Source: Alphaproteobacteria bacterium
GTDB lineage: Bacteria > Pseudomonadota > Alphaproteobacteria > Micavibrionales > Micavibrionaceae
DNA: 64,000 nucleotides
Direction: 5' to 3'
Assembly (NCBI GenBank): GCA_009995045.1
Contig: JAACQG010000007.1
Location: 23,849 to 87,848 of the forward strand
The notes beneath the pieces were generated by a model. It was not told where the DNA came from. It made no database searches and saw nothing but the letters and a program-made list of their open reading frames with translations. Below, piece after piece: positions 36,925 to 45,188 of this stretch (position 1 is the first letter of the stretch; each line of letters starts with the position of its first letter). A program made the position numbers and the translations under genes.

Positions 36925-36966
36925 GAGAGCGCGGAGTAATTTACATGACTTCGAACGGCTCACATT

Positions 36967-38547
36967 TTATTTCGTTGATTTGAATATGATATCCGGATTT
37001 TTGGATAATGCATCGTCGAGGTGCCATGCGTTGCGCGCCATAAAGACGGGGTCGCCGTCGTGATCATTGGCGACGGATGATTGATTGGCGTCGAGGAATT
37101 TCTTGAGCTTTGACGCGTCATCGCATTCGAGCCAACGCGCCGTATACAGCTCGGTCGCTTCGAATTTTACAGGGATTTCATATTCGCTGCGGATTCGATC
37201 GCGCAGCACGTCAAATTGCAATGCGCCAACAACGCCAACAACCCAATCCGATCCCATGACAGGTTTAAACACACGCGCAGCGCCCTCTTCGGCAAGTTGC
37301 TCAAGAGCTTTGCCGAGATGCTTAGCTTTTAGCGGGTCTTCGGGGCGGGCTTTTTGCATGAGTTCAGGGGCGAAGCTTGGAATGTCGGAAAAGACAAGGT
37401 CTTCGCCTTCGGTGAGGCCGTCGCCGATGCGTAAGCCACCGTAATTGGGCAGGCCGATGATATCGCCGGGGAATGCTTCTTCGGCCATTTCACGGTCTTG
37501 GGCGAGGAAGAGTTGCGGAGAATGGATGGTTAGGTTTTTATTGGTGCGTACGTGTTTTAATTTCATGCCGCGTTTAAATTTGCCGGAACAAATACGTGCA
37601 AAAGCCATGCGGTCCCGGTGCTTTGGGTCCATATTGGCCTGGATTTTAAAGATGAAGGCCGACACCTTTTCTTCCATCGGGTCGATCATGCGGCTTTCGG
37701 TTTTTTGGGTGCGTGGATATGGCGCGTATGTACCAATGCCGCCCAACATTTCACGTACACCAAAATTATTCACCGCAGAGCCGAAAAATACGGGGGTTTG
37801 TGTACCGTCAAGATAGGCTTGTCTGTCGAATTCGGGGCAGAGGCCGCGCACCATTTCGATATCTTCGCGCAGTTTTGTGACTTCTTGGGTGGTTAAAAGC
37901 TCATCGAGTTTTGGGTCATCCAATCCGTTACATGAAATACCCGCATCGAGCTTTTCACCTTTTGAGCGGGCGAAGAGGATGAGTTGGTCATTGATGAGGT
38001 CGTAACAGCCCTTAAAATCACGGCCCATACCGATGGGCCAGCTTGCGGGGGATACGTCGAGGGCGAGTTTTTGTTCGATTTCATCGAGCAGGTCAAATGG
38101 GTCTTGTCCGTCACGGTCGAGTTTGTTGATGAATGTAATGATCGGCATATCACGCAGGCGGCAGACTTCGAATAATTTTTGCGTTTGCGTTTCAATCCCT
38201 TTGGCACAGTCGAGCACCATGATTGCGCTGTCCACGGCGGTCAGGACGCGGTAGGTATCTTCGGAGAAATCTTCGTGCCCTGGTGTATCGAGCAGGTTAT
38301 AGGTGATGCCGCTATTTTCAAACGTCATCACGGACGATGCCACGGAAATTCCGCGTTCTTGTTCGACTTTCATCCAGTCAGAGCGCGCGCGGCGGCGGTC
38401 GCCTTTTGCCTTCACGGCGCCAGCAAGTTCAATCGCGCCCCCAAAGAGGAGGAGTTTTTCCGTCAATGTTGTCTTACCCGCATCAGGATGCGAGATGATC
38501 GCGAAGGTGCGACGGTTTTCGATGATGTCTTTTAGCGTTTGGCTCAT
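36967..38547 (-). CDS. prfC: Peptide chain release factor 3
   Basis: 526-residue GTPase that recycles RF1 and RF2 from the ribosome. G1 ISHPDAGKTTLTEKLL, switch region EQERGISVASSV, G3 DTPGHEDFSEDTYR and G4 FINKLDRDGQ identify RF3, and the C-terminal GVVGALQFDVL is the RF3 hallmark. Normal length. Last gene of a − strand run after fur, a 76-residue protein and a DUF1491 protein, though a 158-base gap with a palindrome separates it from them. Confidence 0.95.
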   Translation of the reverse strand: MSQTLKDIIENRRTFAIISHPDAGKTTLTEKLLLFGGAIELAGAVKAKGDRRRARSDWMKVEQERGISVASSVMTFENSGITYNLLDTPGHEDFSEDTYRVLTAVDSAIMVLDCAKGIETQTQKLFEVCRLRDMPIITFINKLDRDGQDPFDLLDEIEQKLALDVSPASWPIGMGRDFKGCYDLINDQLILFARSKGEKLDAGISCNGLDDPKLDELLTTQEVTKLREDIEMVRGLCPEFDRQAYLDGTQTPVFFGSAVNNFGVREMLGGIGTYAPYPRTQKTESRMIDPMEEKVSAFIFKIQANMDPKHRDRMAFARICSGKFKRGMKLKHVRTNKNLTIHSPQLFLAQDREMAEEAFPGDIIGLPNYGGLRIGDGLTEGEDLVFSDIPSFAPELMQKARPEDPLKAKHLGKALEQLAEEGAARVFKPVMGSDWVVGVVGALQFDVLRDRIRSEYEIPVKFEATELYTARWLECDDASKLKKFLDANQSSVANDHDGDPVFMARNAWHLDDALSKNPDIIFKSTK

Positions 38548-38690
38548 TTTATAATTCGTTTTTATTCAGTTTGTTTTTTGGATTTATTGGGTATACGCCC
38601 CTCTATGGCTTTGTATTACATAGAGTTTTATCAGTTTGTTTTCCAGTGGTTTATATCGCGTTCACCGCATTTACACAAACCAAAGATCAT

Positions 38691-38710
38691 TATAGGATAT
38701 ATTTCCTATT
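38691..38710. promoter_or_regulatory. Palindrome TATAGGA-N6-TCCTATT, second copy
   Basis: Same geometry and 13 of 14 arm bases as the palindrome at 20858–20877. It includes the stop codon of the DUF1491 gene (38706–38708) and lies about 145 bases before the prfC start. Confidence 0.4.
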
Positions 38711-39035
38711 CCGTGAAGGGGTTTTGCATGTCTTTGTCTTCGATTTCGATCACCCAGAGATCGGGATCACGGTCAATTGCACGGGTGATGAAAGCATCGG
38801 CGTCTTTTTCTTCGATGATGTCTTCTTGCAATGCTGCGACCCATTTCATTTGATCGGTCATGAAATCACGCTCTTGAATTATCAGTTTAACTTTTCCTAA
38901 TAAGCTATTGATTTTTAACATGACTATGCCGGAGCTGTGGTTGCCCTTTTGGATGAAATGATAGAATCTGCCCTGCGCCGTGAGGGTTTGCAGCTGCGCG
39001 TCAACATAGAGAGCCGTGGGGAGGCGATCGGACAT
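38706..39035 (-). CDS. DUF1491 family protein
   Basis: 109 residues, a family of unknown function found mainly in Alphaproteobacteria. Recognised by RLPTALYVDAQLQ at the start, KGNHSSGIVMLKIN in the middle, and RDPDLWVIEIEDKD near the end. The start chosen is the ATG at 39035, two bases after the preceding stop; the longer open frame upstream is an overlap with that gene. No membrane segment. Confidence 0.85.
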   Translation of the reverse strand: MSDRLPTALYVDAQLQTLTAQGRFYHFIQKGNHSSGIVMLKINSLLGKVKLIIQERDFMTDQMKWVAALQEDIIEEKDADAFITRAIDRDPDLWVIEIEDKDMQNPFTE

Positions 39036-39037
39036 TG

Positions 39038-39268
39038 CTACTGCACGCGGCTTTCGTTGATCCAACGCTCTACCGTGATCGCCGCGTCTAGTTTTGTATC
39101 CTCGGGGTGGTGGAAACGATAGACGCGTTTTGCCGCGTCCAATGCGATGTTTTGAGGAACATCGATCATAGATTTGTAGGTGCGCATGACCGCGCCGTAG
39201 CATTTGCAATCTGCAGCTTCTTTAATGCCGTTTTGGAGCGGCTCTTCATTGGGGAGTTTGCAGGACAT
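39038..39268 (-). CDS. Small conserved-looking hypothetical protein
   Basis: 76 residues. Contains CKCYGAVMRTYKSM and ALDAAKRVYRFHHPED, a pattern I associate with small alphaproteobacterial proteins of unknown function. Helical, soluble, three cysteines near the N-terminal half. It lies 11 bases after fur and two bases before DUF1491, so all three are one operon; that links it loosely to metal regulation. Confidence 0.75.
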   Translation of the reverse strand: MSCKLPNEEPLQNGIKEAADCKCYGAVMRTYKSMIDVPQNIALDAAKRVYRFHHPEDTKLDAAITVERWINESRVQ

Positions 39269-39279
39269 TCGTAATTACT

Positions 39280-39684
39280 CTATTTTATTTTTTTGCCGTA
39301 TAGCTCTAGGCGGTGATCAACAAGTTCGTAGCCAAGGTCTTTGGCGATTTTGATTTTTAATTTCTCAAGCTCTTCGTTTTGAAATTCAATCACTTTGCCT
39401 GTTTCCAGATCAACGAGGTGGTGGTGGTGATCCCAGTTTACTTCGTAGCGGGAATAGCCTTCCTGAAATTCGTGGCGGATGACGATATCAAGCTCATCAA
39501 GCAAGCTTAGCGTGCGGTAAACAGTGGCGATTGAGATGGATTTATCGAATTTCTTGGCGCGATCATAAACATCTTCAACGGATGGGTGATCCTCAGCCTT
39601 GCTAAGGATTTTTAAGATGACCTTGCGCTGCCCTGTCATTTTTAAGCCAGCTTCCGAGCATTTTACTTCTAAGTCTGATGGCAT
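39280..39684 (-). CDS. fur: Fur-family metal-dependent regulator
   Basis: 134 residues. N-terminal winged helix (MTGQRKVILKILSKAEDHPSVEDVYDRA begins the pattern; recognition helix region ISIATVYRTLSLLDEL) and C-terminal dimerisation/metal domain with DHHHHLVDLETGKVIEF. The usual C-terminal CxxC zinc pair is absent, as in many alphaproteobacterial Fur/Mur proteins. Whether it senses iron (Fur) or manganese (Mur) cannot be told. Has its own promoter and heads a three-gene operon. Confidence 0.88.
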   Translation of the reverse strand: MPSDLEVKCSEAGLKMTGQRKVILKILSKAEDHPSVEDVYDRAKKFDKSISIATVYRTLSLLDELDIVIRHEFQEGYSRYEVNWDHHHHLVDLETGKVIEFQNEELEKLKIKIAKDLGYELVDHRLELYGKKIK

Positions 39685-39715
39685 GATGTGATCCTGTGTT
39701 TATGAATATAAAAAC

Positions 39716-39744
39716 ATCATAGAACTGTGGATTTGATTTCGCAA
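39716..39744 (-). promoter_or_regulatory. Promoter of the fur operon
   Basis: On the − strand TTGCGA (39744–39739), a 17-base spacer, TATGAT (39721–39716). The expected transcript starts about 25 bases before the ATG. Confidence 0.5.
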
Positions 39745-39751
39745 ATATTTC

Positions 39752-41275
39752 TTATGCGGTTTTGGCTTTTTTTAAGATGCGTGTGGGCGGAATGCGGAAT
39801 ATGACTGTTGTGCCCTGCCCCGTATCGGAATCGAGCATGATAGAGCCTTGGTGGAGTTGTATCATAGCCTTGGCGAGAGGCAGGCCGAGGCCGGTTCCCT
39901 GCTGCCCTGAATTTTCGGCCTTATCGGTGACTTGGCCGAATGGCTCCATTGCTTGTTTGAGTTTGTCTTTTGGTATCCCTATGCCTTCGTCACGGATGGT
40001 GACTTGCATGATGTTGTTTTCGACCATTTTTGCGTTGATGTAAATATTACCGCCAGGATTGGAGAATTTTATAGAGTTGGTAATAAGGTTAATCAGCACC
40101 TGACGCATGAGGCGTTGATCGGCAAATATATATGGTAGGTCAGGTTCTAAATCCTGATGCAGGACAAGGTCTTTGCCGAAAATGCGCGATTCCATCATGC
40201 GGAAGACGGATTTGATCAGCTCACTCATGCAGACTTCTGATTCATCCAGCTCGATCCGTCCCGCTTCGATTTTGGACATGTCGAGGACTTCGTTGATGAT
40301 CTCTAACAGATGCCCTGCGCTTGTGTGGACGTCGCCGATATATTCGATATATTTGTCGTTGCCGATTGGGCCGAAGGTTTCTTTTAGGATCATCTCGGAA
40401 AAACCGATAATGGCGTTCATGGGGGTGCGTAGCTCGTGCGACATATTGGCGAGGAAGGCTGATTTTGCGCGGTTGGCGGTGTCGGCCTGTTCTTTTGCGT
40501 GACGCAGGGAGACTTCCATTTGTTTGCGCAAGGTGATGTCCATCACCGTTGTGACCTGAAAGCGGCGCTTTTGGCTTAGCTCGATTGTGGCGGTGGTGTA
40601 GAGGGCGTTGGCGATGCTGCCGTCTTTGCGGATAAGTTTTACTTCGCCAGAGGAGCGCACGCCGTTGGTGATAAATTCATCGTGGTTGCGGTATGCCATT
40701 TCGCGTTCATCAGGTGTGATGAAGTCCACGACGTCGGAATTGATAAGCTCATCACGCGTCCAGCCGTATGTGCGCACGAAGCTGTCGTTCACGCGCACGA
40801 TGCGGCGATTGTGGTCTGAAACGACGATACCGATCTCGCTGACCTCGAAGATTGAGGTGAGGAGAGAAATTGCGTCGTCACGTTCGCGTTGAAGGATGGA
40901 TTGGTCTGCAACGTCGAGATGACCGATGACATCAAGATGCGTCACATCGCCATTATCGTTCATGATGGGGCTGATGTAAAAGCCATAGATGCGGATGCCG
41001 CCAGGCACGCCGGGGAGTGCTTGAATAGTGACGGAGCGTTTCTTTTCAATGCAAACTTCGAAAGATTGCTCGAAATGCATGACGTTTTCGTTGCTTAATA
41101 CATCTGATATTTTTTTACCCGCGACTTGGTCGTGATCCATGTCGAAATATTTCAGGGCGAGCATGTTGGCGTCATCAAACCTGAAATTTTCGGTGTCGTC
41201 GGCGCGAATTAAAAACCGCGGGATCGCCATTTCCTTGAATAGCTTTTGATAATGATCGTTATTGTCGGATGTCAT
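39752..41275 (-). CDS. PAS-domain hybrid-free sensor histidine kinase
   Basis: 507 residues, no membrane segment, so a cytoplasmic sensor. Two PAS domains (about 15–125 and 140–255; the second has FEVSEIGIVVSDHNRRIVRVN and a PAC motif LIRKDGSIANALYT), HisKA with the phospho-accepting H280 in NMSHELRTPMNAIIGFSE, and an HATPase_c domain (NLITNSIKFSNPGG, RDEGIGIPKDKL, GTGLGLPLAKAM). No receiver domain and no adjacent response regulator, so its partner is elsewhere. The gene upstream (25 bases) encodes a GGDEF-like protein; the two are probably one signalling operon. Confidence 0.92.
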   Translation of the reverse strand: MTSDNNDHYQKLFKEMAIPRFLIRADDTENFRFDDANMLALKYFDMDHDQVAGKKISDVLSNENVMHFEQSFEVCIEKKRSVTIQALPGVPGGIRIYGFYISPIMNDNGDVTHLDVIGHLDVADQSILQRERDDAISLLTSIFEVSEIGIVVSDHNRRIVRVNDSFVRTYGWTRDELINSDVVDFITPDEREMAYRNHDEFITNGVRSSGEVKLIRKDGSIANALYTTATIELSQKRRFQVTTVMDITLRKQMEVSLRHAKEQADTANRAKSAFLANMSHELRTPMNAIIGFSEMILKETFGPIGNDKYIEYIGDVHTSAGHLLEIINEVLDMSKIEAGRIELDESEVCMSELIKSVFRMMESRIFGKDLVLHQDLEPDLPYIFADQRLMRQVLINLITNSIKFSNPGGNIYINAKMVENNIMQVTIRDEGIGIPKDKLKQAMEPFGQVTDKAENSGQQGTGLGLPLAKAMIQLHQGSIMLDSDTGQGTTVIFRIPPTRILKKAKTA

Positions 41276-41300
41276 TTGTGATGAAATCTTTGCGGTTTAT

Positions 41301-42206
41301 TTAATGTGTTTTTATATAACGTTGCAGCGGGCTGAGTTCGTAATATTCGAGGACAGCATCTTCATTTTTGTCGGTTGTGTCTAAATCATTTCTCATATTG
41401 GCGAGCAGATTATCGAGATTGTCATTAGGGAGAGGCTCGGCAACACAGCATGATAATGAGGCTTTTTTTGATTCCAACTCTTTTGATTTAAAGCTGTAGC
41501 TATAGCCCTGCAGCAATTCTTTAAGACGCTCAAGCGCCCTTACACCGCCCGTAACATCAGCTTGTTTGAGGGAGAGGATAAACTCGCCGTCGTTCATTTT
41601 ATAAGCGTCATCGAAAGAGCGCATGGATTTTTTAATCAGCTCGGCAATGTGTTTGAGATATTCGGGCAGGTGTTCGCCTTCGTGTTTTGCGATTTCATCG
41701 TAATGGTCAAGGCGGATGAGCGCGAGGGAGAATGGTTTTCCTTGGCGGGCAAGACGCTGCATTTCACGGTCGAGTTCTTTTTTGAGAACCGATTTTTTAC
41801 GCAGGCCCGTGTCGGGGTCGATGCCGTTTTTGTCGAGAATCATTTCTTTTTCGACGCGGCGGAGCGTGTCCATGAACCCTTCGAAAAAGCGGGTTAGCTC
41901 GTCATAGTCTTGGTAATCAGACGGTTTTTTGAATTTGAGGTGATTGTTGATGAGCTTATCAGATAAATTCACGAGGCGCTCATAGCGGGTATTGAGGCTT
42001 AACAACAGATCTTCGTCGATTTCGCTGCTTTCTTTTGCCTCTTCGTACCATGCCGTATAGCTTTGCGGGCGCGAGAAATTTTGGCCTTCCGCATGCTCAC
42101 CGACGAATAAAATCCGCTTGGTGAGTTGCATGAACCAGTCAAGATGCTCAGCCGATATCTCGGTTAGCTCCTTGAGTTGATTATCTAAACCATAGTCCAA
42201 TGCCAT
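41301..42206 (-). CDS. GGDEF-domain protein with degenerate signature
   Basis: 301 residues. N-terminal helical region (1–125), then a diguanylate-cyclase fold starting at GIDPDTGLRKKSVLKKEL. The metal/GTP-binding strand reads LALIRLDHYDEIAK, but the signature loop at 205–209 is NDGEF instead of GG(D/E)EF. Loss of both glycines argues against cyclase activity; it may bind a nucleotide or partner instead. No RxxD inhibitory site is evident. Adjacent to the histidine kinase on the same strand. Confidence 0.85.
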   Translation of the reverse strand: MALDYGLDNQLKELTEISAEHLDWFMQLTKRILFVGEHAEGQNFSRPQSYTAWYEEAKESSEIDEDLLLSLNTRYERLVNLSDKLINNHLKFKKPSDYQDYDELTRFFEGFMDTLRRVEKEMILDKNGIDPDTGLRKKSVLKKELDREMQRLARQGKPFSLALIRLDHYDEIAKHEGEHLPEYLKHIAELIKKSMRSFDDAYKMNDGEFILSLKQADVTGGVRALERLKELLQGYSYSFKSKELESKKASLSCCVAEPLPNDNLDNLLANMRNDLDTTDKNEDAVLEYYELSPLQRYIKTH

Positions 42207-42306
42207 GTTATTTGCTCTTTGCCCTTATATGCATCAAATTCTATTCTATCGTATATTTTAAAAGTATGGAATTGGTTAATATTTACAAGAAATATCAATG
42301 TTTTAA

Positions 42307-42329
42307 CGTGCCGCATAATGGTTGGCACG
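42307..42329 (-). terminator. Weak terminator hairpin after tgt
   Basis: CGTGCC (42307–42312) pairs with GGCACG (42324–42329) directly after the tgt stop. On the − strand only a short TTAAAA follows, so termination may be inefficient. Confidence 0.4.
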
Positions 42330-43523
42330 CTATTGACCGAGCCATTCTTTTTCGAGGGCATCCAATGTGTCGGCTTTGATGGCGGCGCGGACTTCGCGCA
42401 TCAGGCGGTTTATGGTGGCGACATTGTGTTGCGCAAGGAGTTGCATGCCGAGGATTTCCCCCGCCTTGATGAGGTGGTGGATATAGGCTTTTGAGAAATC
42501 AGTTGATGCGGGAATGCCGTTGGCTTCGTCTAATGGGGTATTGTCCTCACGGTATTTGGCGTTCTTGAGGTTTATTGTTTCCCCCGGATGCCCCTTTATG
42601 AAAGCAGAGCCATGGCGCGCGAGTCGGGTTGGAATGACGCAATCAAATGTATCAATGCCGAGGCGCACAAAGGTGAAGATATCTTTGATTTGACCGATAC
42701 CTAGGAAATGCACAGGGCGATCAGGATGAGCATGCGGCAAGGATTCGTTGACGATATCGTACATTTCCTTCGGCGATCCCCCTAAGCACCCACCGACAGC
42801 CGTGCCGAAGAAATCGCGGTCTTTTGTATATTCAGCGGAGGTTTTACGCAGGTCTTTATAGACGCCGCCCTGAATGATTCCATAGACAGCTTGTGCGCCC
42901 GTATCCGTGCGCTCAAATTCCGCGAGGGAGCGATCCCCCCATCTTATGCTCATCTCCATGGAACGGGCGGTATAGTCTTTTGTGACGTGATACGGGGTGC
43001 ATTCGTCAAATTGCATGAGCAAATCAGCGCCGAGTTTGCGTTGAATGTCCATTGCGCTTTCGGGGGTGAGTTTGATTTTCTCGCCGTTCACATAGGAGCG
43101 GAACACGCAGCCGTCTTCGGATATGCCGAGGAGGCTTTTGTTTTCGTGTTTGCCGGAATTTTTGCCTTTGATCTCATTGGCCATTGTCCCCTCGCCGAGG
43201 GAGAAGACCTGAAACCCGCCGCTATCGGTGAGCATGGGGCCGTCCCATTGCATGAATTTATGCAGGCCGCCCATCTTTTCGATCACATCTGCGCCGGGTT
43301 GGAGCATGAGGTGATAGGTATTGGCGAGAATGATATCGGTTTTTGCCTCACGCATTTGGGCGGGCGCAACGGCTTTGATGGCGGCTTTGGTGCCGCAGAA
43401 GATGTAATTCGGGGTTTCGATTTCACCATGCGGCGTTTTTAGCGTGCCGATACGGGCGCGGGATTTTGGGTCACGGTGTTTGATATCAAAGCTGAAATTC
43501 GGATATTTGAGCATTTGCGCCAC
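42330..43523 (-). CDS. tgt: Queuine/preQ1 tRNA-ribosyltransferase, zinc-site variant
   Basis: 397 residues. Tgt exchanges guanine-34 of GUN-anticodon tRNAs for preQ1 (bacteria) or queuine (eukaryotes). Active-site residues are kept: D100 in LTDSGGFQVFSLG, D173/C175 region in FDECTPY, Q218 in GIIQGG and nucleophile D294 in FDCVIPTR. Two departures stand out. The zinc cysteines (normally CxCxxC) are replaced by residues 332–341, DEANGIPAST, while the following YIHHLIKAGEILG and AQHN are conserved. The base-pocket loop GGLAVGE is GGCLGGS (244–250). There is also a ~14-residue insertion around 112–132. Still clearly a Tgt homologue; specificity may differ. Confidence 0.92.
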   Translation of the reverse strand: MAQMLKYPNFSFDIKHRDPKSRARIGTLKTPHGEIETPNYIFCGTKAAIKAVAPAQMREAKTDIILANTYHLMLQPGADVIEKMGGLHKFMQWDGPMLTDSGGFQVFSLGEGTMANEIKGKNSGKHENKSLLGISEDGCVFRSYVNGEKIKLTPESAMDIQRKLGADLLMQFDECTPYHVTKDYTARSMEMSIRWGDRSLAEFERTDTGAQAVYGIIQGGVYKDLRKTSAEYTKDRDFFGTAVGGCLGGSPKEMYDIVNESLPHAHPDRPVHFLGIGQIKDIFTFVRLGIDTFDCVIPTRLARHGSAFIKGHPGETINLKNAKYREDNTPLDEANGIPASTDFSKAYIHHLIKAGEILGMQLLAQHNVATINRLMREVRAAIKADTLDALEKEWLGQ

Positions 43524-43543
43524 GTTCCTTGGTTATCGACAAT

Positions 43544-43579
43544 AAAAAACCCGCCAACGTTACGCGGCGGGCATTTTTT
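43544..43579 (-). terminator. Bidirectional-type terminator after rpmB
   Basis: CCCGCC (43550–43555) pairs with GGCGGG (43566–43571), flanked by six A (43544–43549) and six T (43574–43579), so it works on both strands. It separates rpmB from tgt. Confidence 0.85.
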
Positions 43580-43596
43580 GTTTCATAGCAGCGAAA

Positions 43597-43887
43597 TTAA
43601 GCAGCTTCAGCGCGCTTCTTTTCGATTTCTGCTTTTACTGGGCGAAGTTTTTCGTCCAATTTTGTTTTTGCTGTTCCAGTGAGGAACTCATCGAGGCCAC
43701 CTTTATGCTCAACCGTGCGAAGACCAGCAGCAGATGCACGAACCTTAACCCAACGGCCAAGTGTTACGCTATAGATGCTTGTGTCTTGTACGTTTGGCAA
43801 GAAACGACGACGTGTTCTGTTCAAAGCGTGGGAAACGTTGTTTCCTGCCATTACAGATTTTCCAGTTATTTGACAACGGCGGGCCAT
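43597..43887 (-). CDS. rpmB: 50S ribosomal protein L28
   Basis: 96 residues. Starts [21 protein letters not shown] and continues [11 protein letters not shown] and [19 protein letters not shown]-like sequence, typical of alphaproteobacterial L28, which is longer than the enterobacterial form by a lysine-rich C-terminal helix. Stand-alone gene with its own terminator. The 141-base region upstream contains − strand promoter-like TTGACT and TTGCGC elements, none clearly best. Confidence 0.95.
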   Translation of the reverse strand: MARRCQITGKSVMAGNNVSHALNRTRRRFLPNVQDTSIYSVTLGRWVKVRASAAGLRTVEHKGGLDEFLTGTAKTKLDEKLRPVKAEIEKKRAEAA

Positions 43888-44028
43888 GGCTCTCTATCCT
43901 TATTTATCAATAGTATTCGTTATAGTGGGCGCAAAGTAATGCATTTTACGGACATAAGTCAAGCACTTAATTTGCGCATTTGGGCGGCTTATTTGATTTA
44001 CAGGCAAAACAAGGTTTTCCTCCGCCCT

Positions 44029-45072
44029 TTAACTGCCTAAAATTCCTGACCATGTATAGAGTGAAAGCAGCGTCATCACAAACAAAATATGCGCGATGAC
44101 ATTGATGTAGATGGCGCGGCGCAGGTGTTTATGGTTGTTTTTGGCGGTCGCGCCCTTTGGCCCGACCCATGGGGTTTTGATCGCGTCGCCTTTGAGGTCT
44201 TTTGCAGGGCCGCCGAGGCTCACGTTTAAGCTCCACGCCATTGCGGAGAGCGCGAAACCGCCCTGCTCATAGGATGCGCGGTTTTTATGGCCGAGCCATG
44301 CGGTGATTCCTTTATGCAGTTTTGCGGTGGGGGTGAATAATCCCGCCATTGTGATCAGCAGCCCGCTGAGGATTGCGGGGAAGAAGCCGAGGAGTTTTTC
44401 GAGGGCGAGCGCGGTTGCACCGAATCCTTTGGTTGCGCCGTCTTTACCGAATCGCCAGCTAAGCGCTGCTAATCCTGCGTATAGGCAGGAGCCGACGAAT
44501 CCGGCGATGAGGAACCAGATAACGGGAGCGACCATGTTTTTATCAAAGCTACGGGCGGCGAAGTTCATACCCATGCGTGTGATGCCGAAATTATCAGAGG
44601 CGGTCAGGTCGCTGCGTGTTGAGCGGGCAATGCCGAGATATGCACCTTTTACGACTTTGCCATTTTCTTTGTCTTGCTCTTGAGCGAAATAGAGTTTGAG
44701 CAATGCAAACCAAACCGTGCCGACACTGAGTGATAATGACAGGAGGATGATCTCGGTGAAGCCGTATAGTGGTTTGGCGGCGGCGATGGATTCGAATCCT
44801 TTGCCCATTGCGCCCATAATGACGATCACCAGCATTGTGATCAGGAAACCACGGAAGATCAGATCGGGTTGGGGGCGGCTGGGTTTATCTATTTTATCGC
44901 CGAATTTGCCGATCATGCGATCAATGAATTGCCACAAGAACGCATTGGCGTTGCCGGTCATTGGCCCGGTGATCATTCCGACAACCACGCAAAGAAGCAT
45001 TGCAGCAAGCACGGTTGGGATGCGGTCGGGGTCAAAGAAATTTGAATGCCATTGTGTTAGAAAATCAATCAT
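44029..45072 (-). CDS. CobD/CbiB-like integral membrane protein
   Basis: 347 residues from ATG 45072 (a TTG 30 bases upstream is less likely). About five to six membrane segments. The order of motifs recalls adenosylcobinamide-phosphate synthase (CobD/CbiB): ARSTRSDLTASD in place of the family's GRDTxxL, MVAPVIWFLIAGFVGS, then FGATALALEKLLGFFPAILSGLL, and a C-terminal SAMAWSLNVSLGGP. The family's NTLDSMVGYK is replaced by AALSWRFGKDG. No other cobalamin gene is near, so true CobD activity is doubtful; a related membrane protein of other function is possible. Confidence 0.6.
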   Translation of the reverse strand: MIDFLTQWHSNFFDPDRIPTVLAAMLLCVVVGMITGPMTGNANAFLWQFIDRMIGKFGDKIDKPSRPQPDLIFRGFLITMLVIVIMGAMGKGFESIAAAKPLYGFTEIILLSLSLSVGTVWFALLKLYFAQEQDKENGKVVKGAYLGIARSTRSDLTASDNFGITRMGMNFAARSFDKNMVAPVIWFLIAGFVGSCLYAGLAALSWRFGKDGATKGFGATALALEKLLGFFPAILSGLLITMAGLFTPTAKLHKGITAWLGHKNRASYEQGGFALSAMAWSLNVSLGGPAKDLKGDAIKTPWVGPKGATAKNNHKHLRRAIYINVIAHILFVMTLLSLYTWSGILGS

Positions 45073-45086
45073 ATGCGGTCTATTTA

Positions 45087-45102
45087 TTGTGCAGATGCAC
45101 AA
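45087..45102. promoter_or_regulatory. Palindrome between divergent cobD-like and phaZ genes
   Basis: TTGTGCA-GA-TGCACAA, a perfect seven-base inverted repeat in the short divergent region (45073–45188). A TACAAT (with a 17-base spacer after GATGCAC) points toward phaZ, so this could be an operator. Confidence 0.35.
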
Positions 45103-45188
45103 AAGCCTTTTTCCTGTTACAATAGCAGTATATGATTATCCTCTAAAGTTTTCTAGGCGCTTTGATACGAAAGGAATTCTGTTTCATC

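Noticed and set aside
39036-39209. Longer N-terminus for the DUF1491 protein
   Set aside because: It would overlap the preceding gene for 58 codons; the DUF1491 pattern starts at the ATG at 39035.
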